Shown: one piece after another, positions 25,351 to 39,800 of the stretch
How positions within the stretch are numbered: the first letter of the stretch is position 1
Layout: the number at the start of each line of letters is the position of its first letter
Assembly: GCF_964199755.1 (NCBI RefSeq)
Contig: NC_133896.1
Location: forward strand, 88,830,215 to 88,894,214
Direction of reading: 5' to 3'
Length of the DNA: 64,000 nucleotides
Source: Larus michahellis
Taxonomy: Eukaryota > Chordata > Aves > Charadriiformes > Laridae
The notes under the pieces: model-generated
Database searches by the model: none
Told to the model about the DNA's origin: nothing
Seen by the model: the letters and a program-made list of their open reading frames with translations, nothing else
Made by a program: the position numbers and the translations under genes

Positions 25351-28300
25351 CCAAGAGAACCTCAACCAACAGCTCCTGCAACCAGATCAGCAGGGAGACA
25401 GGAAAACAGACAAGGAAAAACAGGTCTCTCTCTCCATGTTCGACCGATACAGTTTGGGCAATGGAAATGAGACTGCCGCTCTGCTATTCTTCTCTGGAGA
25501 GAAATTTTAGTTTATTTCTTCCTACCAAAGGACAGAATTCACACTAAGAAAAAAGACCAACAAACAAATCCTCAAAGTGATGAATTGTCAGCAAGTTCTT
25601 TGTGGTTGTTATTTGACATATAATACTTGCAGAAAATAATTTCTCCTTCCCAATCATTGTCAAAAGTCACTAAGCCATTTTTATGGTGTCTTCTACTGAT
25701 TCAAAAAAATCTGTACACAAGAGACAGCCTTACAGTAGGATAATCCCAACACATGGTAATTTGCTGTCAAATATTTAAAGGGCAGGAGGAAGGGCTGCAT
25801 AGCACATAGCAGGAGAGAATCCAAAAGGGGATCAACTTTGATAATATCTCTCCCTGCCTGCAGTCTGTCTCCAACAGTGTCCCTTCTTGACAGTGTTATT
25901 TTATCTTTATAGAGTGCTTTTTATTTTGTGGAGATGAATGCCCAGAGACAAGCCCCCGTGAGTTCAGGGCACAAGGCACCAGCCATCACCATTTAACAGG
26001 TAGAAATACGGTGGCATCGCTCTGTAGCTGGAGGTCAGTGAGTCAGCACAGAGCCCCGTGGCAGCGCGTGTCTCAAAGCTGTGCCTGGTGCTGTGACACA
26101 TCGCACCTCTTCATCACCCCTTACGGATGCTGCTAGAGCCCAAGAATAATGGGGAAGCTCTGCTCTGGGTTATTTCTTTTTGTTTTTAAAGTCCTCCCTG
26201 GATTCCTTCACGTTATCTTGGTGTTATCATTTACCACGTTATCACTTTATCATTTGTTATGCCATGTAAGAAGTACTGAGTTTCCAGTTAAGGGTGGACT
26301 AACTCTAGACAGTAGAATCAGTGCCAAGCTAGAGTAATGCAGACAGCTTGACCAATTCATTTAAAAAGCAAGTGATCTGAGCACGATAGCTTTGTGAGAG
26401 AAAGCACGTGCATGGCAGGGGTGAGAAAGAGCTTGTAGACTTGAGGGCAATCCTCCTAGACAAACGCACCAGTAGATTTTCATTTTCAGCTATCTGAGGC
26501 ACAATCAGTCGCCTTATCTGACTTGTTGGTGTGGGACCGCTGGGAAAGTCTCGGGCTGGGTCTTACACTTGAAGGGACATGCATTTTTATTTCTATTCAG
26601 GACAGAGCTTTAAAGTGTTGTCTGTGCCTTTCAGGGAAGTAGGTTAAACAGTATGAGGATCCATGAAGCAAGCTAGGTTTCCTTTTCATAGCTGTTACTG
26701 AGGAGGAAGAACATACAGGTAACGCAGTTGTGGGATTCAGTCAGTTCATCCAATGTCTGTCCCCATCAGCACTGTTGCTTGTTTTCAACAAGGGCCTACA
26801 CAAGATATGATTTGGGCCCCGAGTGTAGGGTATTGGCTTTCCTCTCTCCTTCCTGCCAGTCAGCATCCTACTCTGTTAATAGCTGCACTTTCATGAGACA
26901 GGGATGTTGCCAGAAACAGTCTAAGGTTTTTCATGGTCGCTCTTGAAGGATAAGCCTTCTGCAGTGGAACAACAATGGGAAGGAAGGCAATAGGCACCCC
27001 ACAAGATTGTGGTGGTCTCAGTGGGATCCCCGTGCAGTTAGAAACGAGATGCAGGATCCACCACCCAAGTTTCTCTGTGACTCTGAATTGCTCCTTCTCT
27101 TCCACTGCGCATCCAAACCATCTGCCGAGAATAAGCATCTAACTTCCATGCTTTTGAGATACTGGGTGAGCTCCTGCCTCACCGTGGGTTTGCTTTAAAA
27201 AAAACCAAACCCAAACTAAAGGAGTTTTACTATGTGGAAGTATGGTGTAACCAATGTGAGTAGAAAACTGGATTCGTGCCTCAAATAGTTCCTAAATACC
27301 ATAGTCTCAATCTTCATTTATTAACTGGTATTAGCTAGGGACCTTTCACCATGGTTTTACCTCTTGTTTGTTTGCATACAACTAACCACACAACTAAAAT
27401 GTATCTCTACCTTTCTCTCTCCTAAAATTGTTACACCTTAAAACATGACAACTTAAAACGGGGGGGCGGGAAGAGTAGAAAGTAGAATTAATCCACTGAC
27501 TTCTTGAGTTGGGTTAGGAACATGCCCAGGCCATACAGTTTTATTTAGTGTTACTAATTAGCAAGGTACTGATATCTTTGCTCACTGGCTCTCAGATTCA
27601 CGGGATGAGGGGGGACTTTTTTCTTTAAAGGAACTTCTCTTCAAGCCTTCTATTTAACTGGGAGAACGTTTGCAGCCTGCAGCATTCATTTCTGTATCAC
27701 TTCTTGCTGCTAATCCCAGTGGGAGGGCGGAGAACTCATCTATTTGCTCTGTTATTTCACTGTCTCTAGATCCCTTTGCACATCCCCACACCGCAGTGCC
27801 ACTTAGCAAGCCTTACAAGTGCATTTTAGTGAAAAAAATTCCTATTTTGAATCCAGGAGACCCCCGGCATCTGGGGAAAGAAAAGCAGTGGCAAATACCA
27901 AAGGTTATCTGCAGGGAACCCTTGGTTAAACTTTTGGCACTAGCTTTCTAGGGGTCCACACATTCCACCTACAAAATAGTAAGCTGGACGCTGCTGAAGA
28001 AGAATACTCTCTAGTTCAGAGAGAGATTTTCCTCAGAGGGTGTTTCTAGGCAGGGAGAGAGGAAGATGTTTTGGGGGAAATGTGGCTGGAAAATGTCCTC
28101 CCAGAATCCACATCTGTCTGCAGCTGGCGTTCCTGCCTCGACCAAGATGCCGACAGCCTTATATGCTTCTCCTAACTAACAGCCAGTTTTGTTTTTACAA
28201 AGTCTTTCATGGTAATACCCAGCCCCTGCCAGATATGACACATATTGAAACGACAATACAAAAGTGTTTCCTTCTCTGACTTAAGGACCGGATAATGAGT

Positions 28301-31300
28301 TTGAAGAGCTTTGACCCAGTGCTGCTGAGAACCTGAATGATTTGTTGGATTCCTAGAGAGGGAAAGGGAGCCAAGCCCCTCATTTAACCACATGACGTTT
28401 CAGAAGTTGAAGAAATGAGAATTTAAGTTCCACATCTTGTTCCTCCCCCTTATTCAACTATCAGTCACTGATTGTTCCTGCCTCAAAACAGTCTTCACAT
28501 TTGGAAACAGAAAATAAAACATTCTGCTGGCTATACCCACACACGTCTCCTCTCTATTAATGCTCAATGGAAGTAAAGAGATGAGACCAAGCCACTGTGG
28601 ATTAGAAACCTTAGAAAAATCGCCCCTGAGAGTTACTTGCTCTGCTCCAGATGAAAAACAAGCAATACTACCACTCTGCTCTTTTTCGGTCTCTTTAAAA
28701 ATCTCAACTTAAAGTATGATCTTATGTGCATAGCTTTGAGTTCCCAGTGTACTCCTACTCCAAGGCTATCGGGGTACCTTACTTCCACTTGATATTCTGC
28801 CCCTTTTTGCATTTCTCATGCCCGGTTGCACAAAGTCTGTCAAAGGGAGTGCAGTTTGATGCCGCTGCTATGCTTCCCCTGTAAAGTTATGATTAAACAC
28901 CACTGTCCTTGTTTGTTACACGCTATTTTCTCTAGTTCACAAGGTTAAAGAAATTCCATGATATCAACTCATGCTGTTAATTAGTCCAGCGTACAGCAAG
29001 TGCTTGTAATTAGAAGGTTTTTTTCAAGTGCTTTCTAGAAAAACCCTGTTTTAAATTCCCTTGGAAGTACAAAGCAAAGTGGCTTTTGTGGGACCGCCTG
29101 ATTCCACGTGGCCTAATTCCAGACCTTCATACAGCCAGATCACTTAGCCACAAAAATAGTCTGTGTCAAGCGTTGATCGCATTTCTATCAAGTTCAACAG
29201 CATGCATGATGCAGAGCTTATGCTAGGTTAAAAGGACCGACAAGCCCTGCTCCACCTTGCTTTTGTCTAGTTGATTTATAATTACTTTTAAAAAAAAATG
29301 TGACCAGTAGAGTGAGTTTGTTTGTTAGTTCAGCACTGTGCATCTCATGACGGTGGCAGTTTTCATCTGGCTCTACGAACCTTACAACTGGACATGCTGT
29401 ACTGTTGAACCACAGAGAGCTGAAAGCTGATAAAGCAAGCCTGATAAATCCTCCTGTGATTATTGTAGAAAGTTTTTAGAACAGCTGTCTGTTTTTCCCC
29501 CCTTTTCACCTCATTCTCCTCACACCCATGCTCTTTCAGCAGGGAATACATTCACATCTCAGTTGCTTGAGCCCATTTAATTTGAAACAACAAGCTCCGA
29601 ACTGGCTACAACAAAAGGATTTGTTCCTTTATAATATTGACTACATCCCAGAAAGGAACAACAGGGAAGATCAGTTTTGCCTTTGCTGGATACCTTGGAG
29701 GGTTCCGAGATCAGCAGAGAGGTAAGGAGGAGAACAGGACGTGGCTATGCCTTGAACGGTGGCAACTCTTGTGGGTGGGGAACCCAACAGAAATTTTTCT
29801 AGTACATGTGTGTGTTTGCAAGTATGGGAAAAATGCAATAGAAATTTAAAGAAAAAATTCATGCAAAGCAAGAAGTCTAAGTTATTGGGCAACAAGAAAT
29901 GGCCATTATCTTGGAAAGGACCTTATAATCTTCTTATACACAATTATTTTTGCTCACATGGGAGGCTGGCCCATGTCTCTATGACTGAGTCTCTATGATT
30001 CAGTCTCTCTCGGAGTGACTGTGCAGGCACAGTGAACTTCCTCTTCTGGTAGATTCCTCCTGCCCAACTTGGATGCAGCGCTGGGATTGAGGCAAGACAG
30101 ATACAAGAATGAGAAAACAGCTGTGGAGGGTTATGATGTCTTCATGGGGAGGAAATCAAACTATCCCCAAGATTAAAGCCAGCCTTGTTCTATTAACTTT
30201 GTCTTCAAAGCACCTCTATACAAGAACTGGGTGCGTTTCCCAGACGACAGCATGAAGGCACACAAAACAAACCAGGGATTTGGTTCTCTGGAAGAAAGAA
30301 AAAGAAGTTCATTTAAAACAAAGCCATCTCTTTTGGAAGTGTACCATTGTTTTGCTTTCTTTTTAAATGTAGATGGTGGGAAATTCCAGCCGAATGGAGT
30401 GTCCACCAGCCTATTTGGCAATCCTTCTTCCAGGGATGGTCCTCCTCAAGGGCTTATCTGCAACAGAGGGTAGGCATATTGTTACAGAGCTAAACAACCT
30501 GCTTCTGAGAGCAACCTTTGAGGCACATTTCCCAAAGAGAAACCTATTGACCAGAGACTCCCATTTATGCCTAAGAAGTGCTCAAGAGCTCTTTCTTACA
30601 ACCGCACGTCCCAAACTGATGAGATGCTGGAAAATCAATCAGTTCTTATGTCCTGACTTGTTCCTGCACCCATGCAGGAACGGCCTGATGCTTTTTTGGC
30701 TTGGTGTATGCAAAGACCTCTCTTCCTGCCAGGACATTGTCCCTGTTGCCACCTTTTTGTGCCCAGTACTGATATTGCGTCCATCCAGTCTGTGACCACA
30801 CTCAGCAAGGCTCTCTGGGTAGCCTGGCACTGGAGATGGACGACCACTGAAGCTTTGAAAGTAGCTGGGCAAAAGATAATCTGAAGCTTCAGTTAGACTG
30901 TTTTCTTTGTAGTTTGGTTAGGCCTGTGAAGGAAGCAGCAGGCAGGGATCAAGGGGAAGCTGTGATTTGACTATGTGCTTGGTAAACCCTTTTTGCTGCT
31001 TAGGTGCACCCACACACGAGAGATTTGGATCAATAAACTCAACATTTGGGTCGAGCTGAACTAGGCCTGACTGAGTGGTCCTTCAAAAAATCAAGGGTAG
31101 AGGCCCTTGCATGACCTCCAAGTCCATGTTGCAGAGGGCTCCTGAGCTGCACTGAGCCAAGATCCCCAGATGGGTGGCAGACATGGGATGAACTGGACTG
31201 CTTTTGCTCTTTCAAGGAAAAGCAACCCCTGAAAACCTCTTCTGTAAGCAGTGGTCCTTGCCATGGGCCTTGGACAATAGCCAGAGTTGGGGACGCATTT

Positions 31301-31490
31301 TGTTGCGGGGCTGAAGATCCTGTTTTCCATCTTCTCCCAGACCCCCAGCAGAACTCCTCAGCATTGGCCTTTCTCAACTCTACGCTAAGCATCTCTCCAA
31401 GTGATGATATCACTGCATCTCCTTAGGGAGTCCTCAAGGATGACTGGACTCCATCCTTTTCAAAAAGGCCTGCGTTCTGTCTCTCAGACA
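25351..31490. other. Gene-free stretch
   Basis: I recognise nothing certain here. Open frames up to 140 codons (30373-30795, + strand) overlap other frames and show no domain, homopolymer bias or splice partners. A G-run lies near 27462. The part from about 30900 on may be flanking sequence inserted with, or around, the TOPORS-like relic. Confidence 0.4.
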
Positions 31491-31499
31491 AGCAAATAC

Positions 31500-31960
31500 C
31501 TGTAGTCCCATGCCCCAACTCTGGTGGTCCTTCTCCAAGAGGACTCAGAGCCACCTCTGTCTCCTCCAAAGAGGGAGAAAACCTTGCCCTGAGATATCTT
31601 GGGGCATTCTCACTTATAGCTGCAGGAGGTCAGTCTGTACGATGTCCCCTCCTGAACCGAGAACAATGATGTTGAACGCTGTCACTCCAGCCTGGTGAAA
31701 GCCATTTGTGAAAGTCTTCATCCTCTGCTCTTCCTAGTTGTCCTCATGTGGCGCAGGACAGAAAAGAGCTTGAAAATGCTGTCTGCAAAGTAAACGTGCT
31801 ACTTCAGGTTTGGACCATTTTGCTTGGCACTGAGAGCAGAAACTGCACAAGCAATGCTCAACGTAGGCTCTGTCAGCCAAAGTGCCCAGGCACTGCAAAC
31901 ACGTGGAGCTGGCAGAAGCATCTTCTGGCACTGTCTGATGCAGCTGCCTTGTGCTACCTT
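31500..31960 (-). pseudogene. TOPORS-like RING ubiquitin/SUMO ligase pseudogene
   Basis: On the - strand, 31761-31901 encodes a decayed RING of the TOPORS type. Around it read LHQTVPEDASASSTCLQCLG, then ADRAYVEHCLCSFC, WSKPEVARLLCRQHFQALF and PHEDN. TOPORS proteins have the same order: LQQNVP..., a C-x2-C pair, YLDRCLHKFCFRC, EWSKNKAECPLC, F.SIFHSVRAEDD. Here the ring His is Cys and the penultimate Cys (of CPLC) is missing, so zinc binding would fail. Downstream (lower coordinates), QRMKTFTNGFHQAGVTAFNI resembles the FRRALYRAGVRVRNI region of the family, followed by stops. No intron is seen, consistent with a single-exon or retro copy. The RING similarity is strong; the downstream part is tentative. 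TOPORS is a RING E3 with both ubiquitin and SUMO ligase activity; this copy is not expected to work. Confidence 0.72.
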
Positions 31961-34900
31961 GATGTGAGCCCCCACCACAGCTAGAAAAAGGAAGGACTTC
32001 CAAAAGGGTAGAGGATCAGGATCTGGTTTTCTAGGAATTAGTCTCTCTCCACTGATGGGAGCTCCTTGCAATTCCCTTGCAAGTGTCCTCAGATTTTCAC
32101 ATCTCAGGGTCTCATTTGTGTCTCCCAGCTCTCTGCTTCATGCCTGAGTCTGGACGACTGTGTGTTCACTGGGCTATGAAACGATCTGTTCAATGATGAG
32201 TTTAGATACGTTCTTTTTATAGCCTTGGACAAGCCCTTGAACTTCTGGATCATTTTTGCTGGTTACTTAAGAGGAATAATAGAAACTCCCAAAGGACATG
32301 ATTAATATTACAGTGTGCCTAGGCTGCAAGAATGCTGTCCCAGGTTACCTCTAGAAACTGTAAAATGGCAGCAGGGATCTACACCTGCCCTTGCCTTTAC
32401 CCATACCTTCCTTCCCCTCATGCCTAAAGATTTAAAAAACTGAGCACAATATTCACCTTCATAGTATATAAAATATGTTGATCCAACAACACCAGCAAGT
32501 TAACGGTAGTTTTGATTTTTAAGCTAGGGGTGCAAACCAAAACAGCTACTATGCACTTTAATATATTACCACACTAATGGCATATAAATAAAAGCACAAA
32601 ACCTATTATCTCATGCTCTAAGATTTATATTAAATTCAGTGATTCATCAGACAAATATTGTAGACCTCTTTTTGTATCATAGCTGGGAATAGCAGCATAG
32701 ATCTTTTATCAACAACAGACTGTTAAACCTTCTTGCAAGCCTAATTGAATCATCCAAACCATCCCTGAAAATGACTGAGCAGTTATATCAAATGGTTTCC
32801 AACAATCATCACAGATATTTGGCAACTTGTAAAGCTAGGTTACTTCCTACCTACATTGAGGATATATTTTTAAGATACAGATTCTGTTTGAACTCAGCGT
32901 TTCCTAAGGGCATTTTAAATTACAACTCAGCAATGACTGCGAAGCTTAACTTTCATGTTTGCACAATATATCTGGGTTTCAGTGAAATAAATACACATTC
33001 TACCCTTATTTCCTAAAATAACAGTGCTGGAGTATATTGTACAGATAACTGTTCTTGGATTCTCTGTACATATCGGTATCTCACTGCTGTTCATTGGAGT
33101 GCATGTATTTTTAAATTTAGCCAAGGTCTTGGGGCACAGTGATAAAGCAATGAATATGTCTTGCTAGACATGAGTTAAGTGCCTCAGTCTGAACTTGTTT
33201 TGAAGTCTGCCTTGCCTTAAGACTAGCTATACGTGAGCTAAACAACCTTAAGCAATGATAATCACCCCCCCGCCCCCGCTCCTTCTTGCATGCTCTGGGA
33301 GTGGGTGTCCCTCAGCTGTGTGGGACCATTGCACCACCTGAAGCGAAGCAAAGCTCAGCTCTTCTGTTTTCAGGGCCACCTCTTCTCCCACTCCCGCAGC
33401 TGTACTGACTCCGTGCAAGCGGCCTTGTATCCTCCTCATCTCTCGGAAAAGCCACCAAGGAGGCTCACCAATGCTAAGGTTTTCCTCATCGTTAAGGTTT
33501 TGCTCAGCATAACAGAGTCTTTGATGGTGATCTCATTGTCAAAAAGGTTCTTGCAGTTAATATGACAGATTTCAGACACAAGCAATCAAGTTAATAATAG
33601 TCATGAGATGAGCGGTGTCACCAGAGGAAAATAGGTAACATTCTGTGCTGAGCTGTTGGGTATAAGCAGGGAACAGATGAGATGGGAAGATACAAAAAGC
33701 CCAGCCTAGACACCCAGAAGCACAGAGGGCACAGCTCTGGCACAGGCACACAGAAAGGAAGAGGACTAAGCGCTTGGCTGAATTGCTGTGCCAGGCAGAA
33801 AGCACAATAAAGACCACTGGTCTCACATACACAAGTAGCAGATACACAACTATGTGTTTCGAGTAAAGACGCTGTGAAGTGGAGCAGTGAACCACCTCAT
33901 GGCTGAAAGCCAAACCTACCTTCATCATTTATAGGAAAAGTGTGTCATTTGAATCTGGGGAGATCAGGGGAGGCTTGACTCTCAGAGGCAAGATGCCTGC
34001 AAGCTTATTAATAGTATTTTACATCCCAAAAACTTCACGCACAGGAAGGAACTGCCTTGATTTTTACTGACATTGGCAGGGCTAATGCCTTCTAGATGGC
34101 GGGCCCCTTTCTTACTGGAGGGCTGTTGTGGAAGTAGTGCGCTCCCTGAACTGGGGTGCAGGTCTGGGATGTATCTCAGGTCCTCCCCTGAGACCGCCTT
34201 GCTGGGGACACCCTGACCCTCGGCTCTCAACCCCATCCCAGGCCCTCCGTGCCTCTCTGTAACCTGCCCATTTGCTCTGCTTGGGACCTGTGGAGGAGTC
34301 TGCAGCGCCATCCCCGGACACCTTGAATGTGCCAGAGAAATGCCTAAACTGTAGCTTTAAGGTGATGGACAGGATATAAAACAAACTATATCTGCAAGGC
34401 AGCCGATCGAAAGTCACAACAGAGAGTCACGGTCCACCGGAGAGTTATGACAACCGAATAGCACCAAGGCAAGACAAAGAAGGATTTAATTTACTGGATG
34501 ATTAGAGACCTCCAATATAAGCACAAGCTATGGCAGGTCAGGTCTGGGAAAGCTCCCATAATGACCCCAGAGGAGAAGCCATTGGTGGACCCGAACACTG
34601 ATGGTAGAGGTCCCTGCCTTGCAGAATGCCTGAGGCAGAGGAGCTACATCCCAGCTCTCCACGTCTCAGGTGATGTCCCTGCTATGATGGCTGTATTTGG
34701 CAGCCCGGACTCTGCCTTTCTGTGCTGCTCCTCTGCTGTTTCTTCCTCTCACCAGGGTCTTTCAAAAGAGCAATTACTTCTCCAAGCTGCTCAGTCTTCT
34801 CACCTTCACCATGAGATGAGAGACCATGGCAGAAGTGTTCTTCTGAAACACCAGGCAGCAGTTCTTGCCCAGCTCATGTACGTGGCCGAGTATGCCACAG

Positions 34901-36860
34901 AAACCAGGGCCTGAGGAAATCAAAGGGTGCTAGGGTGGTTGTGTTTCTCAGTCCCCGTCAGCCCACAATTGAAGACACAAGTTTGATCAGAGACTGATCT
35001 TCTTGTAGCAAGCTCAGCATGTTGCTCCTGCTCTCTCAAAGGGACTTTGGAAAGTGTGAACACAAAAGGCCTTTTATATACAGAGCTGGCTCCTCCGCTC
35101 TCAGATGCTGCATTTATTTGGAGCAATGGTGCAATCCAGTGGCCAGTTTGGATAGTAACACAATAATACTGTACAAGCTCTAATACACTGCAAAACTAGG
35201 AAGCACCTAAAGGGAGCTGCAATATCAGTGAGCCTGCAGAGAAGCACTGATGTCTATCCATGAGTGATCTCAAGAGATGCACAGAAGATCCATGTTTCTT
35301 GATAAGACAGGATCAGGACTGAGTGGTTGGAATCAATAAACGGGGTGGCTCTTCTTTAGGGGAAGTAGGGCCTATCCTCACATAAGTGTACAACCCTCAC
35401 TAATATTTTTCTGAGTATTATCTCCCTGGGGCGCTAAGCACAGATGCATGCTGGCACCAAGTCCAGCACACCACCACTCTGGAGTGGAAAGCACATCCCG
35501 GAAGAGGATCTGCACCCCAAACCAGGGAGCACACTACTTCCACAACAGCCTTCCAGCGAGGAAGGGGCCCACTGTCTAGAAGGCATTAGCATTGCCACTA
35601 TCAGGAATAAATTAATATTTTAAATACGTTGCTTTTCTGAGGGCCAGCATTTGGAGGCAGGAATGTGGATTAATTTGATCTGTTGCTATAGACTAGGCAT
35701 TTTGGCCTGGAGAGCGCATGGAGAGCAGCAAAGAAGCGGACCTGCAGGATCCTTTAATCCCACCAGGAAATGGGGTAGGCTTGATATCACTGCTCACCCA
35801 AGGAATCACAGAGGTGAGGCCCTAGAAATTATGCAGAAATAGGCTGTAGAAAATCTTAGTGTGAAGACTGACTGCTACCCAGGCAGTTGTGAGGAAGGAT
35901 CCCCCCCTCCAAGAATTGCCTTTGGACTCCTGCGCTGGGAAAATGTTGGCTTGTGGCAGTGACTTGCACAAACCTTGCAGCGTGTAGCCCTCTTCAAAAG
36001 CCTCTGCTGGAAGGGAAAGCTTTTATGTGTAGTAGACTCCTTACTCTGTGTAGTTTTTACATATGCTTTAGTCCGGAGAAGAGAGAGGAGGTGGTGTTGC
36101 TGAAGGAAGCTGTTCATTTTGACCATATGAAATTTTCTTTCTGGCTTCTACCTCCAAGGAGATACTCAGCTCTGGGTGCATCTTCTTGCCATCCTCACCT
36201 CCCTCATCAACAGGCTCCTTGGCCATCATGCAAAAGGAGCCAAAGAAACAGATCCTGAACCCCAACAAGATGATTGCGGTGTCTGTCTTTGTAGCTTGTA
36301 GAATCAACAAGATTGGTCAGAAAGGCAACAGCAGCTAGATTAATGAGGGAAAAGAGAAATTCTAGCAGAAATAGCAAACGGCATAGCCATTTTGAGTCAA
36401 TCCTATTTACAGTTATGTGTCCCTTCTTAAACATGCAGCCTGGCCACTGGCACATCACTGAGGGAGCATCTCCTTACACAAAGCCAGTGGTCAGCTTTTG
36501 TCACAGTGTCACAATGAGTTAGCTGGCAAGGTTACTGTAGAAAAGACAAAATAAAATCAGTATAGTCATCTGTATTAAAAAAGACAGGGAGACAATCCCA
36601 GTGCGTGCCAAGAGCAGAAAAGCAGGACTTCAGGTTTGATTTAAAGCAAGCATCCTCTGGGAAAAAAACAAACAAGTAAAAAAAAACCCACTCACCACAC
36701 ATAAATCCCTGAACTCAACTAGTAAGAGGAAAATATATGACAGTTTCAAGAGCAAGGGAAAAAAATAATCATATCTTCTTATATATGAGACTGTTTAGCA
36801 GTGACTTGGTGCTATATTTGAATATTCCTGCAACCTGAACAATGACTGATACATCCGCTG
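31961..36860. other. Gene-free stretch
   Basis: No recognised gene. A C-run with CCCCCCGCCCCCGC lies at about 33267-33281. Open frames of 118 codons (33572-33928, -) and 138 codons (34498-34914, +) have no recognisable domain, no repeat resemblance and no splice partners, so they are not called as genes. Confidence 0.4.
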
Positions 36861-36863
36861 CGA

Positions 36864-36894
36864 GCATCTAAACTGCAGCATCTAAACTGCAGCA
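36864..36894 (+). repeat. 14-bp direct tandem duplication
   Basis: The unit GCATCTAAACTGCA occurs twice in tandem (36864-36877 and 36878-36891) and begins a third time. It is a small local slippage duplication with no known function. Confidence 0.8.
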
Positions 36895-39800
36895 TTACCA
36901 AGCCAAGAACCTCCGCCCACACACGACATTTAAGGAATAACTTTTGGAAGATGCAAAAGGTAGAATATCAAACTAGTTCTTCAGAGTGGGCAAATCATTA
37001 AGCTATTCTTGTTGACAGAAAGTTGGATTCATTTGAATCTGCACAGAAACCACGCGCGTGGTCCTTTCAGACTGCACATGCCAACTGAAGGCATCAATGT
37101 GCAGTTTCTTCCTCTGCTAAGTGTGGCATCAGTTTTCCTCTGTTTCCTCCTCGTTTGCTAATTCCCGACTGACAGGGCCAGATCCTGAGCTGCGCTGGCT
37201 GCTTGCAGTCTCCAGTTGCAGAAGGCTCCCTGATGCTCCATGCGGAGCTTACTGGAAGTATCTGGATGGATCCATACACTGTGGATGCATCTGTAGTACC
37301 TTCCAGGGCTTGACCCATACAAGGCCAATTTCAAAATGTTAGAGCTGTTTGTCAACAACCAGTAATTACTTGTTCATAGGAAGTAGAAGAAAAAGAGGAG
37401 GCAGGGGGTCTAGTGCTGCCCCAGATGCGTTTGGCTGTATCTGACAGAGTAAAACTTCAAATGCCACCTTGGGTCTTGCCATCCAAATGCCATTTTGTGC
37501 ACAAACAGTCTCCTTGGTGTTTGACCCAAGGAAGGGAGAAGTGAATTTAGAAAATAACTAACATCTCAAGCCTGTTTTGTTTTATTTTTTCCTCAGCAAT
37601 GCCCATCATATCCCAGCGAGTGCAGCCGATGGCCTTCCCCCTCGCTGTGCACAGCAGCAGCTGGGGAGTTGCAGGAATGTTTGCGCAACAAGCCCCTTTC
37701 TTCCTCCTCTCAGTCACCGTGCCCTAGAAATCTGGAGTTTTCTTCAGAAAGCTTTTATCCACTTGAGTACTGCCAGGATTGCTAGCGGTTCAATGTACTC
37801 GACTGCCACCACTCCTCACTCTTGGAGCGGATGACACAAAAAGCAGTTAAAAATAATCTTAAAAGCCAGTTTTGCCAAAGATTGGAAACATTTGTATGAC
37901 AAATTAGGATTTAAATTGAACCAGTGAAATTGAAAATGTTTTCCATCCTTACCCTAATTCCTCCCCTCACAAGCCTTACAAAATTCTCCAGAGCTCTGTA
38001 CAATTTTTTCCTTCAGAATAATTTCTGTTCACCCTCTTCCCCAGGGAGGCTTGAACAAGGTTTAAGAATAGGGACGTTACACAGCTGCTGGCGCAGATGT
38101 GGAGTGAGATCTTAGCTGCATTTGAAGTCAGTTAAGTTTTACCGTTAAGCAGTTTGCACTTCTGTCTGCTCCAGCACCCATATGCCGTTCTGCTGCTGAT
38201 TTTTTGGGTGCAACATTTCCATTTCCGTTTTTACCTCTCTGTCTTACCATGTCAAGAAATTGCTTGTGGATACTCCAAGAGGTTACCAACTTCTCCAGCT
38301 TCCTGTAGTGTTTTACCATCCCAGATGATTGCATACCCGTTGAGGTTTAAGAATGAAGTGGCTTCATAATTTACAGTAAATGGAGTCTTTTACGAGAGAC
38401 AGATGTTGCTGTAGAGAACTGGAGAGCACAAGTACCATACCTGTGGTTTAACATAAGCCTGAAGGTACGATCCAAACACTTGTAAACTAGCAACCTTTAC
38501 CTCTGTATCTGGGAAAAACAGTTCAAGTGATCATGAAGAACAGAATATTATGATTTTAACTTTCCACAAAACTACTGCAAGTGGAAAGATAAATTTTCCT
38601 CTTTGGAAATCAAGCCTAATGCCTTCCAGTTTTTCGACTGAAAGAGATGGGTGAAGCATCAAGCAAAGATATTTGCTCCTGGGGTTACTGAGTATATGCA
38701 GGACAGAACATGAGGAATTTCAGAGAGACCTAAGCTATTTAGAATTATGAGCAATAAGAAGCTTGATGCTGATAAGAACAAAGTAACATGGATTGAAGGA
38801 AAAAACCACAAAGTGCTCAAAGCTCACAGGGTATTAAAGAGAACATCAGCTAAAGAAACAGAGCCTAGTGTCATTGTAAACACGTGAGTGAAGATTGCTG
38901 TTGAGGAGGAAAGCCAAACAATGCACGAAGACAAACAGGGAATGGAGAGTAAATAAGAATTAATTACCACGTACAGACTTAAATCAGTGGTGCAGTTACA
39001 TTCAAAGAATATGACGGCAACAAAGTTAAATGCACAAAAGTTAGGGTTGCATAGCTAATTTACATTCAATCATTCTCCAATACACTGCCTCCTCTCCTCT
39101 TGTGCATGCTTTATCATGAAACCTTCAAGCAACAGACAATCCACTCAACAATTTAAAATGTAAGAAAGACAGATAAGAACTTTATCACCATGTTCTGAAG
39201 AGGTACAGCGCTATTAACTATCTCAAATCTATGCAAAAAGCCCACGGAGGACATGGAATTAACCCATCCCAGTCTCCGAGTTCCAGCTCAGCAAGCTGAT
39301 CCCAAGACTAATCTTCGTTGTAAAGACAACAACAGTGCCCTAAGAATTCCCTTTGAATCCTGATTTCCAAACCCAGAGTTCAGAGGGCTAGGGCTTATAA
39401 AAGGAATGCATTTTGCAATCTAGCTAAAACTCTGCCTAAGACTAAATATTTGGTTTTCAATGAAAAAAGAAATAATTAGGAAATAAGTATGTTCTGGAAG
39501 AGTTAGCAATCTTGTGGTGAAAATGCTGACGCAGACACTCAGTAATAGAAGTATAAACTTAGCCCCCGCTACCTCATTTTATAAAGGCAACTAACTAACA
39601 ATAAATTTCTGTCAGGTTTATTATCCCAGCAGTTCCACGGCTGCTCACACACCCAGTTTTCCCTTCCCTCTCCTCTGGCTTTGGCAGAGCATCCTGGCAG
39701 TTCCTCTCTCAGGTAGGAAATCCTGCTATAGGCAGGCAAGCAGCCAACTTGCTAATCCAATTATGCACTACAATACCTGAGGGGTGCACCATTTGTGAAA

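Noticed and set aside
30373-30795. A 140-codon + strand frame.
   Set aside because: Overlapping frames on both strands are equally open and no family resemblance is visible.
33572-33928. A 118-codon - strand frame with a hydrophobic middle.
   Set aside because: No domain, no splice partners, unremarkable codon use, and the flanks look noncoding.
34498-34914. A 138-codon + strand frame in the gene desert.
   Set aside because: No recognisable domain or homology pattern. It has the length expected by chance in a 64-kb window and there is no supporting context.
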